From Styela clava (lineage: Eukaryota; Chordata; Ascidiacea; Stolidobranchia; Styelidae): a stretch of DNA of 64,000 bases. The stretch is from contig NC_135262.1 in assembly GCF_964204865.1 (NCBI RefSeq), forward strand, positions 9,796,001 to 9,860,000, given 5' to 3'. The position numbers and the translations under genes are program-made. The notes beneath the pieces were generated by a model that had not been told where the DNA came from, made no database searches, and saw only the letters and a list, made by a program, of their open reading frames with translations. This document shows positions 23,684 through 35,519 of the stretch, one piece after another. How positions within the stretch are numbered: position 1 is the stretch's first letter; the number at the start of each line of letters is the position of its first letter.

Positions 23684-26600
23684 TGTGAAAGACTTAGTTG
23701 TAAACAAAACGTATAATATAACTGGAAACAGAAAGGCTTAGTTATTACATAAACAATATAATCTATTATGAGTTTTGAAAGTCGCGTGAAGGAATGCACT
23801 ACACGATTGAAGATTGTCCACCGAAACGTCACTCACATCGAGGGTATAGTGCCCTATTTGTAACCTTCAATCATAGCAGGCCATCCCGAACGTTCATAAT
23901 GATTAATTCCGAAAGACCAAAATGAATACAACCCTCTATTTGGATAACTTTGAGAAGATATTCTATATCCTACATATTTTCTACCTGCTAGCATTCACGG
24001 AATTTATATCTCGAGAGTGCTTGGTACTCACTGCTATCACATATGGGTTTGTACCAGTTCAAAATTACTGCACATAATTGGCAAGGGCGGTGAGCTCGGA
24101 AACTCGGAGCTAGTCCTGCCTGATTAGCTGAAATATTCCTCGTCAACAGCTTATGTCCCGTACAAACTTTTTTGCGAACTACACCTAATCACTTGTTTAC
24201 CGCTAATATTGCACCAGCTTGCACTGGTAATTCAATATACTGATACAAACATTTCTTATCTGTAGTTTTCACAGAATTATTCTTGATTGCCATACGTGAA
24301 ATGATTAGTGACGCCTGCGCTTAAGCTCCGGGAGGTTTATCGCCACAAGATAACTTTCCTGTTTCACAATTGTAAACAAACAATATCTCGACAGGGTCGA
24401 ATAATGAAGTGCAGTGAATAAGTAGTGTCGATGATTATAATAGGCTTATGAAACTTATTATATACTTATTTTTTCTAGGAAAGATAACAGCAGGATAAAC
24501 GGAAACGAAATGCTCATTCGATATGTACGCTACAAATCAGTACGATTCACACTGAAGTTAGATTGGTAATCATTTTCTCCCTGTGCTATGTTAATCTATT
24601 TGTTTTCCTGCCTTGTTTCTCCTCTCACTATTTTTGTAATTCCCCCTATAATATTGAACACCAAACCAGTTATTTTTACTCCCTTGTAGTCATTATGTAT
24701 AACCATGCGTGCCTATATGCTTTCTACGTTTTATAATTCAATAACCTACATACGGAAACCAAACTAAAAAGTTAGTTGTTGCTAGGATAATGGAAAGCAT
24801 CTATTCTAAACCCTCATCAACATCATTGCAATGATTTCTCACGTAAACGCTCCAAAGTTTTTATATAAAAATCTATTGGTTAACACGGCAAACTGTTACT
24901 ACCGGCAAATAGATAAACCAAAACAAAAATTATTTCGAAGCCGCGAGTTCACAGGAATTCCTTGCTGTTGACGAGAGGAAATTCCACGTTCCGCCGCGCC
25001 TCACGCCATCCCCACTTTTGAAGAGTGCGTGCTTTCGGGGAAGAGATGTTTCATTTTGTTTCAAATTCTATTTTTATAAAGGCTTATGATTATTTTCCCT
25101 CGCGACTATCTCGCTTCAAGCGTAATGTTTTTACAAACGAGTCGCCACTTCGACTAGCGCGTTTTTTTAAAATAATAGGTGACCAACCAACCATGGGACA
25201 TATAAATGTTACACTTCACTTATGGGGTTCAAACATGATCCACACATAGAGTTTTAAAACATTCGCGGACGTTCAAGGGTGAATACTTTGTATGGGTCAA
25301 GGCGCGCATTAGGCGGCTAATGGATCTTCCGCGTGTTGTCATATTTTTGTCTTTATCAAAGTATTTTTGAAGTTCGTGTTCATAAATACATTAAATTGTC
25401 AACAGACGTAGAATTATTATATTTTTATAAGCATTTGATCATGCTTTACACGTCGTCTTCTCTGATTTTTAAATATTTCGGATGACTATATCAGTTTTGG
25501 GACACAAAAACAACCTTTAAATTAAAGCGCCGAAACTTCACACTCGCGTGTACGCGTTTCATTTTTGAGTGCTTGAAACGTTCAGGTAATACTTACCATA
25601 AAAATTATTGCTAGGAGCAATTCTGCCTTAATTTGGTAGTTTTAGCAGGAAAACGGCAATAAGTTACTATTGAATAAGATATCAATATGAGCCCTCCCAC
25701 TTCTTATTAACTTCTTTTTATAATAATTTGTAAAGTGTGATTAAGTTCCTTTCAAATAGTTTTGATCTGTTGTTAAGGTAGATTTTTCACCATGGCTCCG
25801 TAATTAGTTATACTTTGTTTACCAATTTACAATAAGAGCGTGTAGTCTATCAACCTCGTTGCCTATTAGTCGCCACTGTTAAAATCATAGCGTTTTTATA
25901 GTTTTCAGGAAGCCAATCCCCGCAGAATTAATCAAAGTTGTCAAAAAACAACCAAATTTGGAATGTCATTTGGGATATAAGTGGCATCTTTCTGTATCGA
26001 GTACTTCGGAAGCCGCTCCTACGCATATTGGTCTCATCCCTGTTGATTAGTCCTTCTCATTAACGCATATGGCGCCATTTGTTCATTACCCGCTACGCAG
26101 TATGCACATCCCAACCCCTGGCGCTCACCCGCAGATGAGACCGAAGGTGCCAAATGAAGATATTCGCTGTCAGGGGTGACCGTTATGATTTATGAGGAAT
26201 ACAAAAAATATTTGAGGATATAATAGTTTCATGGGTGTGACGACAAACGACAACATCTCCGAAGAAAACACTTTTCTGTTGGTAGCCCTTGCCAAAATTA
26301 TCACCAATGGTATTCTAGAAAAAACTTAAGTTCTTTTGATATATTTCCCGAGTGATTTGAATTTCTTTCAACTCTTTGTCTTTGGTGAAATCGATGGCGT
26401 TATGTCATAACTAAACGGATAGCCCATTATATTCATGCTATAACGCTCATTCTTAATTGAACTACTGTATGACACCTTGCAATGATGAAGTACTTTAAAT
26501 TTAAGATAATTACACTGATGCTATCAAGTTAAATATGTTTATTCGGATACGTTCAGGCAAATTTTTCTTATATGAATTGGAAATCATTTCATTCACTTTC

Positions 26601-28759
26601 CATTATTAATCTGTATGCGGTTGTGTGTCAAGTGATGCAAACTTTCAGTGAAGAAAAACATTAACCTCGCTCATCAATTAACCGAACAAGCACGAAACGG
26701 TTTTGCGCGTGCTTTCAAATATGTGACCCATGATAGGAAACGGTTGAACGTGCGACCAAACTATATTTCCTAAAATATTCATTGTTTTTGTTTGTCGTTT
26801 GTTGCAGCGGCTCTTGTATTCAAGGAACGGCAATTAACCCATGTGACCCATTCATGGTTCGCTGGTAACCACGAAATCGAAATGAAACACACGCAAAATA
26901 TGAACCATGTCCCACAATACGTGAACCGAACATAAATAGAGTATAATACTCCTTTCACAAAAAATATGAAGTCAGTTTATAGTACACAAATATGAATAAC
27001 GAAATCGACATAAAACGACGAAAATATCCAGAGCAAAATATTGCATCAATGCTATAAAAATGCCGATGAACTCACAGCATTTTTGTAAATCTTAAATTGA
27101 TCACGTACAAAAGTTTGCATTTTAGTTTATTTTAAGTCGTGAATCATTCTACTGGTAATGCACACAAAATATATTGTTTTGGCTCTCAAGTTTAAACCGG
27201 ATGAGCGATCGAGTCACTAGCAATGGCATTGGATTTTATTTTACTTCAAGCTAATGAGTTACTTTGTATTGAAACTTATAGTCGGCCGTGCTATTGTAAG
27301 AGTACATGCAATATATATATAAATAAAATCATGGAATGGGAAGTTTAAAAAATTTGTAAAGTAAAATATTGTTTGCTTTCCAATATGCATCTACAGGCAA
27401 TTAAGTTTAGGCTATTGATTGGACAAGTGCAGATCACATTCTGTGACGTTATTTCTAGACTAATGCAAATATTTTTACAGCCCAATATATAATTGTATGG
27501 CTGGCCTTTACTCGGGTTTCAGTCAGTAATAGGAATAATAAACAACAATAAAGCCTTTATATATATAACTTTTGACCTTGGTGCAAAATAACGAAAGTAA
27601 TTTTACGTTTACTTGTCTTACGAGTCTGGTTGAATTTAACAATTTACACCTAGAAAAAATTCGGAGCCTATATGAAAAAGTACGGGGCTCACTGCAGCCA
27701 CATGGGTAACTGTGGCCTAAGGTCGCCTTGTATTTCAAAAGTTGTACTATATGCGAACGGTAATGATCATTTGAGTAAAGCTCGACCATGTGTGTTTTTG
27801 TAACCTTAATATTATGACGGAACAATCTACAAAGATGGGCTCTAAAACAGGTTGCAACACCCAAGGTACTTTGAAAACGGGACGTCCTCAATCACCCCCG
27901 AGACCGATGTTGTGCTGTTGTTTTACGTTGTATATTGAGTGGAACGTACGGTTAGACATGACATAATTGATATTGAGATCCCTCGGGATAGTTTTCTCGA
28001 CGTATGAAATGCGCCGTCAGGAAACGGGTAGGCCTACTACTTCTATCGGATAGCCTAGGTATAATAAAGGTTTACGATGAATACCAAGCTGTGCACAAAT
28101 ACTTTTTGAGCATATTCATGACTGAACAGCTATCTCAATTGAGTTATCCTGAACTGTATTTCAAATATTCCTGTATGATTATAAGTTTAGAATTTATATT
28201 AAATAGTCATCCACTCAAACCACAGAGCCTAATATAAACTGCAGTTGCCATTACACTCGATATCTTTCTTGAAACTGGCAATATTGTTTTAAAATCTATC
28301 CCTTTTAAACTGAACCTCAGATATAATCCGACCCGACCGATAATCCTTAATTATTTTTATTTTCCGTATGAAGATTTTTCTTTTGCAACCATCAATGAAA
28401 TATAATCTGTAATTCACTCCGGAGTGCGTTGTACGACAGCATGTCATTAGGTAGCGCATGTTATCTTGGAAATTAGGCAAGTAAAATTACGAAACGGCTG
28501 ATATGTATTGAACCTATGTGTAAATTTCCAAGATAACCAATGGTTCCAATGGTTTTTTTCACCATATAAGGCAAATTGAGTTATTGGTGTACCTGTGGCT
28601 GAGTTCCCTTGGGGTCTCTCCGCGCGGGTTTTCATAATTGTCAACAGGGATTATGGCGTTACGAAAGGAGCTAGCTAGATATCGTACTTCAAGTCGTCAA
28701 TCTAATATAGTAAAATGGCCTGTAACTAGAAAAACACCTAAAAACCGCATGCTTTAAAT
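23684..28759. other. 5-kb gene-poor stretch
   Basis: This holds the upstream region of the PA-domain gene and then AT-rich DNA with only short unrecognised frames (for example 25025-25249, 27523-27891, 28004-28237). I see no splice-linked coding, RNA gene or paired transposon end. A tttctgtttccag acceptor-like sequence lies upstream of the PA-gene ATG at about 23725-23737. Confidence 0.45.
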
Positions 28760-30155
28760 TAGGAGTGTGCAAAATGCGGCCCGCGAGGGAAAATTATGCG
28801 GCCCGCGGAGAAGTGCCAATTTTGAATGTTGTGCGGCCATCTAAACTAGATTTTAATTTAGTTTGATCTGGTTCCTTTTGCGTATTCGAGCTTATATTCG
28901 AGTCTAATTTATTTTCTATGCCGGGGTGCACAACCTTTTTGCTATTAGCGGCCACATTGCATTTATTTGTATTCAATACGGCCGAAGGGGCGTTGATGAG
29001 CGCGTCAAAGGCGCGCGAATTTTTTATTTAGATTTCATGACGTCATAATCGCGTATTTGACCCATGCGAGGTGCAGTCTGCCCAATTATAAAGTATGTAG
29101 GACTACTTGAAAGTATAATATTCTAACTTTAATAGGATTTTTTTTTGGTGAACCTATTCTTGAGCAGATATATTGCAGCAAGTTGCATAATGGTTGCACA
29201 ATTTTGAAAAAAAAATCGAAAGTCGGGGAGGGGGATAGGGGCGGTCGCTCTCATTTTCTTGTCCCCAAAAGTATAATAAAATGTCAACTATTTTAATGAA
29301 TTTATCCTATAAAAGTTTGCAAAGCATCGAAGCAATTTAATGACTCCCTTGGTCTTGCATGTGGGCAAAGTCAGGTAACTGGCTGGATACCATCAGCCTT
29401 AGTTCAGACTCCAGATTGACGTCTAACAATCTGATTCGGTACTCATTCTTCAGGTACGTCATTCTTGAAAACGTTGCTTCGCACGTGTACGTGCTTCCAA
29501 AAAGAACGAGAGTTTTCTTGTCAATTCTTGTAGCACTGGATATTTAACTGCGCCTTTCCATGTGTCCAGCAGATTTTCCTCGTCTTTAAATTTCTGCACA
29601 AGCTGTTCATCATTCTTTTTGTACCAGCAAAGCCGCCAAATCCTATATTTCGAATTTATTTTTTGTTCTTAAGATTTCATATGTGGACGGCCCCATTATT
29701 TTGTCACGAAAGCCGCATGCGGCCGTACGGCCGAAGGTTTAGCACCGTTGATCTATGCCTATGACGTTACAACGTCCTAACAGCGAAGCGAACAACGCGG
29801 TTCACAAAGCTGTCACTGGCCGAGCAGCGAACAATTAAAAGGAAAATGTGGAGCAGGCGCTAATTAAATTGTAAGAAGGGGCAAATGAATATTAGGCAAC
29901 TGGAAAGCAGCTTGAAAAAACTTAATATCAAGAGATACAAAAGCTAAATGAGTTTTGGTTTCAGCCTATCTGTTGATTAACGCAAAATTTCTGCGATTTC
30001 TGCAAGGACCCCTAATGCTGATGACATGAGATCAATAACAAAAAGACACTATTTTGTGCCTGCAACTAATAGAAAGCCTATGTTAAATGAAGGTGCGGCC
30101 CGCGGTTTTATTGATATTTGGCCTGCCTGCAAAAAAGGTTGGTTGCACACCCCTG
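28760..30155 (-). mobile_element. Decayed hAT element with Buster-type TSD
   Basis: The left end (taggagtgtgcaa) and right end, read inward (CAGGGGTGTGCAACC), form inverted repeats. CTTTAAAT flanks both sides (28752-28759 and 30156-30163): a perfect 8-bp duplication fitting nnnTAnnn. Subterminal gcggcccgcg is present at both ends. The 1.4-kb interior keeps only the C-terminal part of a transposase on the minus strand. Confidence 0.9.
29341..29640 (-). pseudogene. hAT transposase C-terminal fragment, frameshifted
   Basis: Read on the minus strand, one frame gives KFKDEENLLDTWKG followed by YPVLQELTRKL. At about 29498-29505 the frame changes, and the next gives FGSTYTCEATFSRM, then KNEYRIRLLDVNLESELRL. 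This is the dimerisation region found in GTF2IRD2/ZBED/FAM200-type (Buster-like) hAT proteins. The frameshift and the absence of the N-terminal two thirds show it is inactive. Confidence 0.8.
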
Positions 30156-30270
30156 CTTTAAATCAGTTATGTTCAAGTTCTTTTTGTTCTATATGAGACA
30201 AATGCTTTGTAATATTCATGTGGTACCAATTAGTGAATTCCACAATGGATTATTCAAATATTATTCAAAA

Positions 30271-30790
30271 TTATTCAAATTCTTCTGATCGCTATGTATG
30301 TTTTACCTTTATCCGATTGATTCTATCGTCAACCTCAAAAATCGATTGGTCGATATTGAAGAAAAATCCTTACTAAGTGCTGAAGCTAGGTTTTTTTAAT
30401 ACAATTAAAGGTACTTCAGCGTTAGCAAAGGTGTTTTAAAGCTTGCTGATTAAAACATGAGAGGATTATATGACGTCAAAGCGTAGGTGGTTACGTGGGG
30501 AAGATGCTACAGTATTAAGATAATTCATTTTTCTTGTTTGCAGCATGAGTTTACTGCAATAATGTTGTCCTTCGCGCGTGACCCTTATACCGCAATAGAG
30601 ATTAACCGCAATTTCGATAATTGGATGACTGGATTCTGGATTTTCTCAAGTTGTTAAAATATACGGCGCACCATTACTAACCACATTGAATAATTCAGTA
30701 TATATAATTGTTTTGCGATATAATTAGCGTGTTCGAACAAAATCACTATTTTGTTTTGAAATCATTTAAGCTGCTGCCAATAAAACGCAA
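30271..30790 (+). repeat. Duplicated segment D1, copy 1
   Basis: This segment (from attattcaaattcttctgatcgctat to gctgctgccaata) recurs in the same orientation at 34014-34553 with substitutions and indels. Shared blocks include aatcgattgg.cgatattg, gctgattaaaacatgagagg, and ttgt.t.gcgatataattagcgtg. It is an old direct duplication 3.7 kb apart. Confidence 0.7.
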
Positions 30791-30967
30791 TAACAATTTA
30801 TGCTTTCTACGTTGATCTAATGTACAATATATCTCTTTAGCGTTATCGACAGAAATTATACTATTTAACAGTCAAAAATACTCTGTGATTTGAGGATGTC
30901 AGTATTGACTGTGTCGAAAAATGATCGGCAAAAGATTAACGAGAATATCGTTCAGAGACCGTATGAC

Positions 30968-33152
30968 CAGTGATTCTCAAACTAGGGTTTGAGAGCCGCA
31001 TGCGGCTCTCAACAACCTTTCCTGCGGCTCCCATTAATGTTTTAAAAATTAATTATTTTCAAAGGAAATTTTTCATTGAAAACTAATCATTGACTCGAAA
31101 TTAAAATGCTGAAGTCTATTAATTAGTCGAATGGATTCCCCCGTGTTTATTTGCGTAGCGTTGACTAACCTATAAGATGCAATAGTGACGCAACAGTGAG
31201 CGTTTTCGCGGCCAATCGGACACTTTTCACTTGAAAAGATTTTTAGACATGGCTGTAATCATTGGCTTGCATTCGTGGATTTTCAGTTTTTGTCGCATTT
31301 TCAGATCTTATGTATAAATCAAATAACTCGATGATTATTTTAATTTCTATAGCATTTTAATTTTGTTCCAGTAATCGAAAATAGTCTCGAAAAATGTGGC
31401 GATCATCTCAAGCAGCTACTGCACCGTACAACCTCAACGATTACGACCCGCTTTGAAAACTTATCAGAAATCAAAGCCTAAATAAATACCTGTTCGGCTA
31501 GGGTGGGCAAAATGGAATTTTTTTCGAATCGAATAATTTGAATATTTTTTTATACATAACAGGGATCCAGAACTTCGGAGGTCGATACTCCATTTGGAAT
31601 TAATAGAAACATTAAAAAGTCGGCAATAAAGCGTTTTTTAATGGGTAATTTTATCATAATTGCTGATTGTTTTTGTCATCGCGATCGTTTTGGCGGCGAT
31701 ATCCTAAAGTTGGTATTCTATATTTCCGCCCTTTCTCGTTTTTTGCAAGAATAAGCGGTCGCCGAATATCAAAATTTCATATTTCTAGTATACCCTTGCG
31801 TTCACATCAGCGACATCTGTTGAATACATTTAAGGACTAATTTTAGAACCAAATTAATTCTATTCTGAGTTTTATCCTCTGCCTTGGATTCGATCTTCCT
31901 TATCACCGCTTGTAAATTAACCGTGCATGTTTAAAGTGAACGGTAACCGAGATGCAGATATTTATTATAATGATATTTGAGTTTCTCATGCTTTTCTATG
32001 GTGTCCGTGTTATTTTAGTATTAGATAGATAAACCTAGCAAATTTACGATTGCGTGAATCCTGCATGTTGATTTAAAATAACGATTAAATAAATTGGCAA
32101 TAAAGGCATTTCTAGGCCTTTGTGCCTAATAGAGGGTCAGACTCTAATTATACCTAATTCCTTCAAGTTTTATCGTTTTTTTTTCAACAAAACAACACCC
32201 CGATGGTTATTATAGCTAAAATACTTACTGGGTAATGCTCAATTTTCTTTACGGAATTTGCAAATTCAGCACTTCGCTTAATGATTTCGATTATGTCATG
32301 CCTTGAGGCTTAATTATTACTGCCCAAATGCTTCAAAATTTAACAATTGTAATCATTTTCGATGATAATAGACGCAACAATTCGTGAACGAGTCAGTGCT
32401 TTAAAGGGAGTAGGACATGACATTTCTTATCCGGTTACAACTTAATCAGTGTTTTCCATACAAGTAACTCATACCAGCTTTTGGAAAAACTTTTGGTCAT
32501 TTTTAAATCCATGCTATTTACATAACTAGAGTGTTTTAACGACCTAAAATTGCCTTTTTCACAATGAAACGCCTAAAAGTCATTTTAACATTTAATTTTA
32601 AGCAAGTTTATGTTCGGTAATGCAAGAAATGGCTAATGACATGCCACCAAGCATGTCGAGTGTAAATCTGGGAAATTTATTTTAAATACCTAATCTGGTT
32701 TGACGTTTCTAAATTTACGGAACGGTCGGTACGTTTTTTTTTTTGCAAAATGATGAATTTAAAGGATACGTTAGGTGCAAAAATAAGCATATAACACCAT
32801 AACGCAAAGACGACTTTTCAAATTTTTCAATTTTTTTCTGATAGCGAGCGCCTTTGGGAAATCTCGCACAATTCACGATTGAGTTGGAGACGCTCGAGTT
32901 CGGTGTCCAAGCAGAGCGGCGCAGGTCACGTGGTACCGGATATCCGAATCGTAAAATGCCATTCGAATATTTTATTATTCGAAAATTTTGCCCAGCCCTA
33001 GTTGTTACGTGTGTTGTTGTTACGGTGACTTAGTATTTTAATTACGCGCTGAAGGTTTGTTGCTATTTTACCTTGCGTTGTTTGTGTGCGGCTCTTCATA
33101 CCTTTGAGGTTTGAAATGCGGCTGTGGGACTAAAAAAGTTTGAGAACCACTG
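30968..33152. mobile_element. hAT-type element with nested insertion
   Basis: The ends are CAGTGATTCTCAAAC (left) and, read inward from the right, CAGTGGTTCTCAAAC. The flanks ccgtatgac and ccgtagac match as an 8-bp duplication with one indel, again of nnnTAnnn type on the right. Subterminal gccgcatgcggctctc occurs at the left and tgcggctc at the right. The interior carries a second element (31499-33001), so the original element was about 0.7 kb. No transposase is recognisable. Confidence 0.75.
31499..33001. mobile_element. Second hAT-like element nested in the one at 30968-33152
   Basis: The left end is ctagggtgggcaaaat and the right end, read inward, is ctagggctgggcaaaat; both continue with TTCGAAT-rich sequence, giving inverted ends. 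Flanking octamers ctgttcgg and ttgttacg match at 5 of 8 positions, so a target duplication is only suggestive. The TAGGG-type end resembles the element at 38857-41070. No coding frame is recognised in the 1.5-kb interior. Confidence 0.65.
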
Positions 33153-33168
33153 CCGTAGACCGTAGTTA

Positions 33169-33408
33169 TCGATCGAAAGTTAGGGGATCCCCCCAAACAG
33201 CGCTCTTACTCCATAGTGACACCTTGTGTCCCATCACTAATTCGCTAATTATATCCAAAATCAATAGGCTTCTGGTACGACATATGATGAATGCACATGC
33301 AAAATCTGGAGCAGATTCAATCTCGCTTTTGTGAGATATCGCGTGCATCTAACAGACAGACAAATACCTATGAACATACTTACTGATTAAAATCAATAAG
33401 TAATAAAA
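33169..33408 (+). repeat. Dispersed repeat R1, copy 2
   Basis: Same sequence and orientation as the copy at 15965-16235. It begins 16 bp beyond the right end of the hAT element at 30968-33152. It is slightly shorter, with small internal deletions. Confidence 0.75.
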
Positions 33409-34013
33409 CCATATCTACCTGGATCGTTGCAATCGCCATGGTAGCACAATGTCCAGAGGTCTGGAGAAGATCATTCACAATAAAATTTGTTGAATATTTT
33501 TGTTAAAAATAGTGGGGGACTCTCGAATTTTTGTTGTTGCTGCTGAATTTCTGGAGACAGCAATGAAACAGATAAGTATCTGTTGGTAGTAAGGTACGTG
33601 ACGTGACACATCTACATGTAGCTTTATAGGCATCTCAACGAAGTTCCAGAGTGTGCCTTTATCCACGCTACGCTAATCATTGAAATTTTCAATTTAAACT
33701 TCTTAGGGCTTGCTCAATCAATTTTGATCCCATTTTCCCGTGCAGTTGCCTAGTCGTGTAATATATTGCTGTTTCATTATATGAAATTTTACATTAGATT
33801 TGGCAACAACACTATTATGCATTTAACGCTCTCGGTTGAAAACTTCACACTCACGTGGAAATGAATGGCAATACCCAAAGATGAATAATCACGAATAAAG
33901 AAAACTTGATGACTAAAAACAAGGTTGGGCCCCAAAACGCCGGACTATAATATATATTTATCTGGTATTATTTATTGAATTAATTAACCAGTGAAAAACC
34001 AGTCAAAGATGAA

Positions 34014-34553
34014 ATTATTCAAGTTCTCCTGATCGCTATATATTTATATATATACCTTCATCGCATTACTTCTATCGCCACCTTAAGAATCGATTGGACG
34101 ATATTGGAGCAACATCCTTGCTACGCGCAGGAATACATACATACTAAATATAGATTTTAGAGCAAACAACGTTAGTGGTCAATAGCTAGGTGTTAAGCTG
34201 ACTGATTAAAACATGAGAGGTGGGGATTATATATATATATGTTTGTCAAAGCTACGGTAGTTTCCTGAAGACGATTCTACAACATGTTGGTTCATGTTTT
34301 TGTTTACTACCTGGATTGGATTGAAACACATTATCATATCAGTCTGACAACATTCAAATAGATGAAGAAACTGAATGCATGCATCAATTACTGGCTTATT
34401 TCTCCTGCACTTTACCATTATGAAATTATTGAAACTTATTGTTTCAGTATAATTGTTTCGCGATATAATTAGCGTGCTCAAAACAGTTTCTACAAACAGG
34501 ATCTTCGGAATCAATATTTTGTTTTTAAATCTTTTAAGTTGCTGCCAATAGCA
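34014..34553 (+). repeat. Duplicated segment D1, copy 2
   Basis: Direct copy of the segment at 30271-30790. The two copies flank the nested hAT elements and repeat R1 copy 2, which may have inserted after or alongside the duplication. Confidence 0.65.
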
Positions 34554-34749
34554 GAAATTGGCAACTGTACGAGGAACCGATCGAAATGATACCAAAACTC
34601 CATTAAAATAAATATCGTAACGTTTAGGAAATTCAGAAGGGCATTTAAATCAGGACTGAAGTTCTTATGAGAAGAATGCATAGTTTCGGTGGTGATAGTT
34701 ACAGGAGTAATGGCGGGTTCACAGTTGATTACCGAGACGTTGCTATTCG

Positions 34750-35030
34750 CTTGTTTGTTTGTTTTTGGACACGTTTAGTGGCCATGACGATAGTTTCAAA
34801 ATTTTGTTGTTATTGTTATTCGTCTCCGTCTCCATTTTTAAAAAATTGCTTTTCTCTTCGAATACTGGACCAATTGCTTTGAAATTTTCAGTGGTTAAAG
34901 ATTAATTTTTTCGCTAGAAGGCTATTACTTTTATTTATTTCAAAATTTTGCGTGAATTCTATGAAATTTGATATTTCGTCTAAAATTTTGCTGTATTATT
35001 TTTTATCCATGGGAACACGGATTTTAATCA
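34750..35030 (-). repeat. Dispersed repeat R2, copy 1
   Basis: Inverted relative to the copies at 44935-45105 and 46048-46295. On the minus strand it contains the shared core coding for FKAIGPVFEEKS, but with stop codons just before it. It extends outward with gtgttcccatg-type sequence as in the 46-kb copy, so these two belong to one subtype. Confidence 0.7.
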
Positions 35031-35072
35031 GTGTCATGACTGGCTGTACGTTTTGATTCTGCAAAATTCTTG

Positions 35073-35400
35073 CTACTGGAAATTCAGAACTTTTTTGAGG
35101 GTACCGGTAGCGTCAAAGGTGTCGGTAAGGACTGATTCGCTCTGGTCTAACGTGTCCATATATTTGTGCGTAGCTCTCTTGTTGTTATTTGTCTCCATCA
35201 TTTTTAAAAAATCGCTTTTCTCTTCAAATACTGGACCAATTGCTTTGAAATTTTCAGTGGTTGAAGATAATTTTTTTCCCCAGAAGGCTATTACTTTTTT
35301 CGCTATGACGTTATCAAAATTATTGCCATTGGGTGGCGCTAAGTGTCCATATATTTGAGCATAGCTCACTTGTTTGTATTCAAATGTCGCTTCCAGAAAT
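35073..35400 (-). repeat. Dispersed repeat R2, copy 2, with open frame
   Basis: On the minus strand this copy lies in a 148-codon open frame (35073-35519) that includes SYAQIYGH, VIAKKVIAFW and FKAIGPVFEEKSDFLK. The same peptide is encoded by the copy at 44935-45105. It is probably part of a mobile element protein, but no known domain is recognised. Confidence 0.6.
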
Positions 35401-35519
35401 GAAAAACGGTTATGAATGTGCCATACTGCGTAGAAAGATTGTAGAACTGTGTAGAGTTTTGTTATAAAATTCGTCTGAAAAACTGAAATTATAAGGATGT
35501 AAATATAGCTAAATGTCAA

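Noticed and set aside
27523-27891. 122-codon minus-strand frame
   Set aside because: Composition is rich in Arg, Cys and Ser without pattern, and no acceptor, donor or recognisable motif supports it.
34227-34595. 122-codon minus-strand frame
   Set aside because: It overlaps duplicated segment D1, and the other copy at 30.3-30.8 kb does not keep the frame open.
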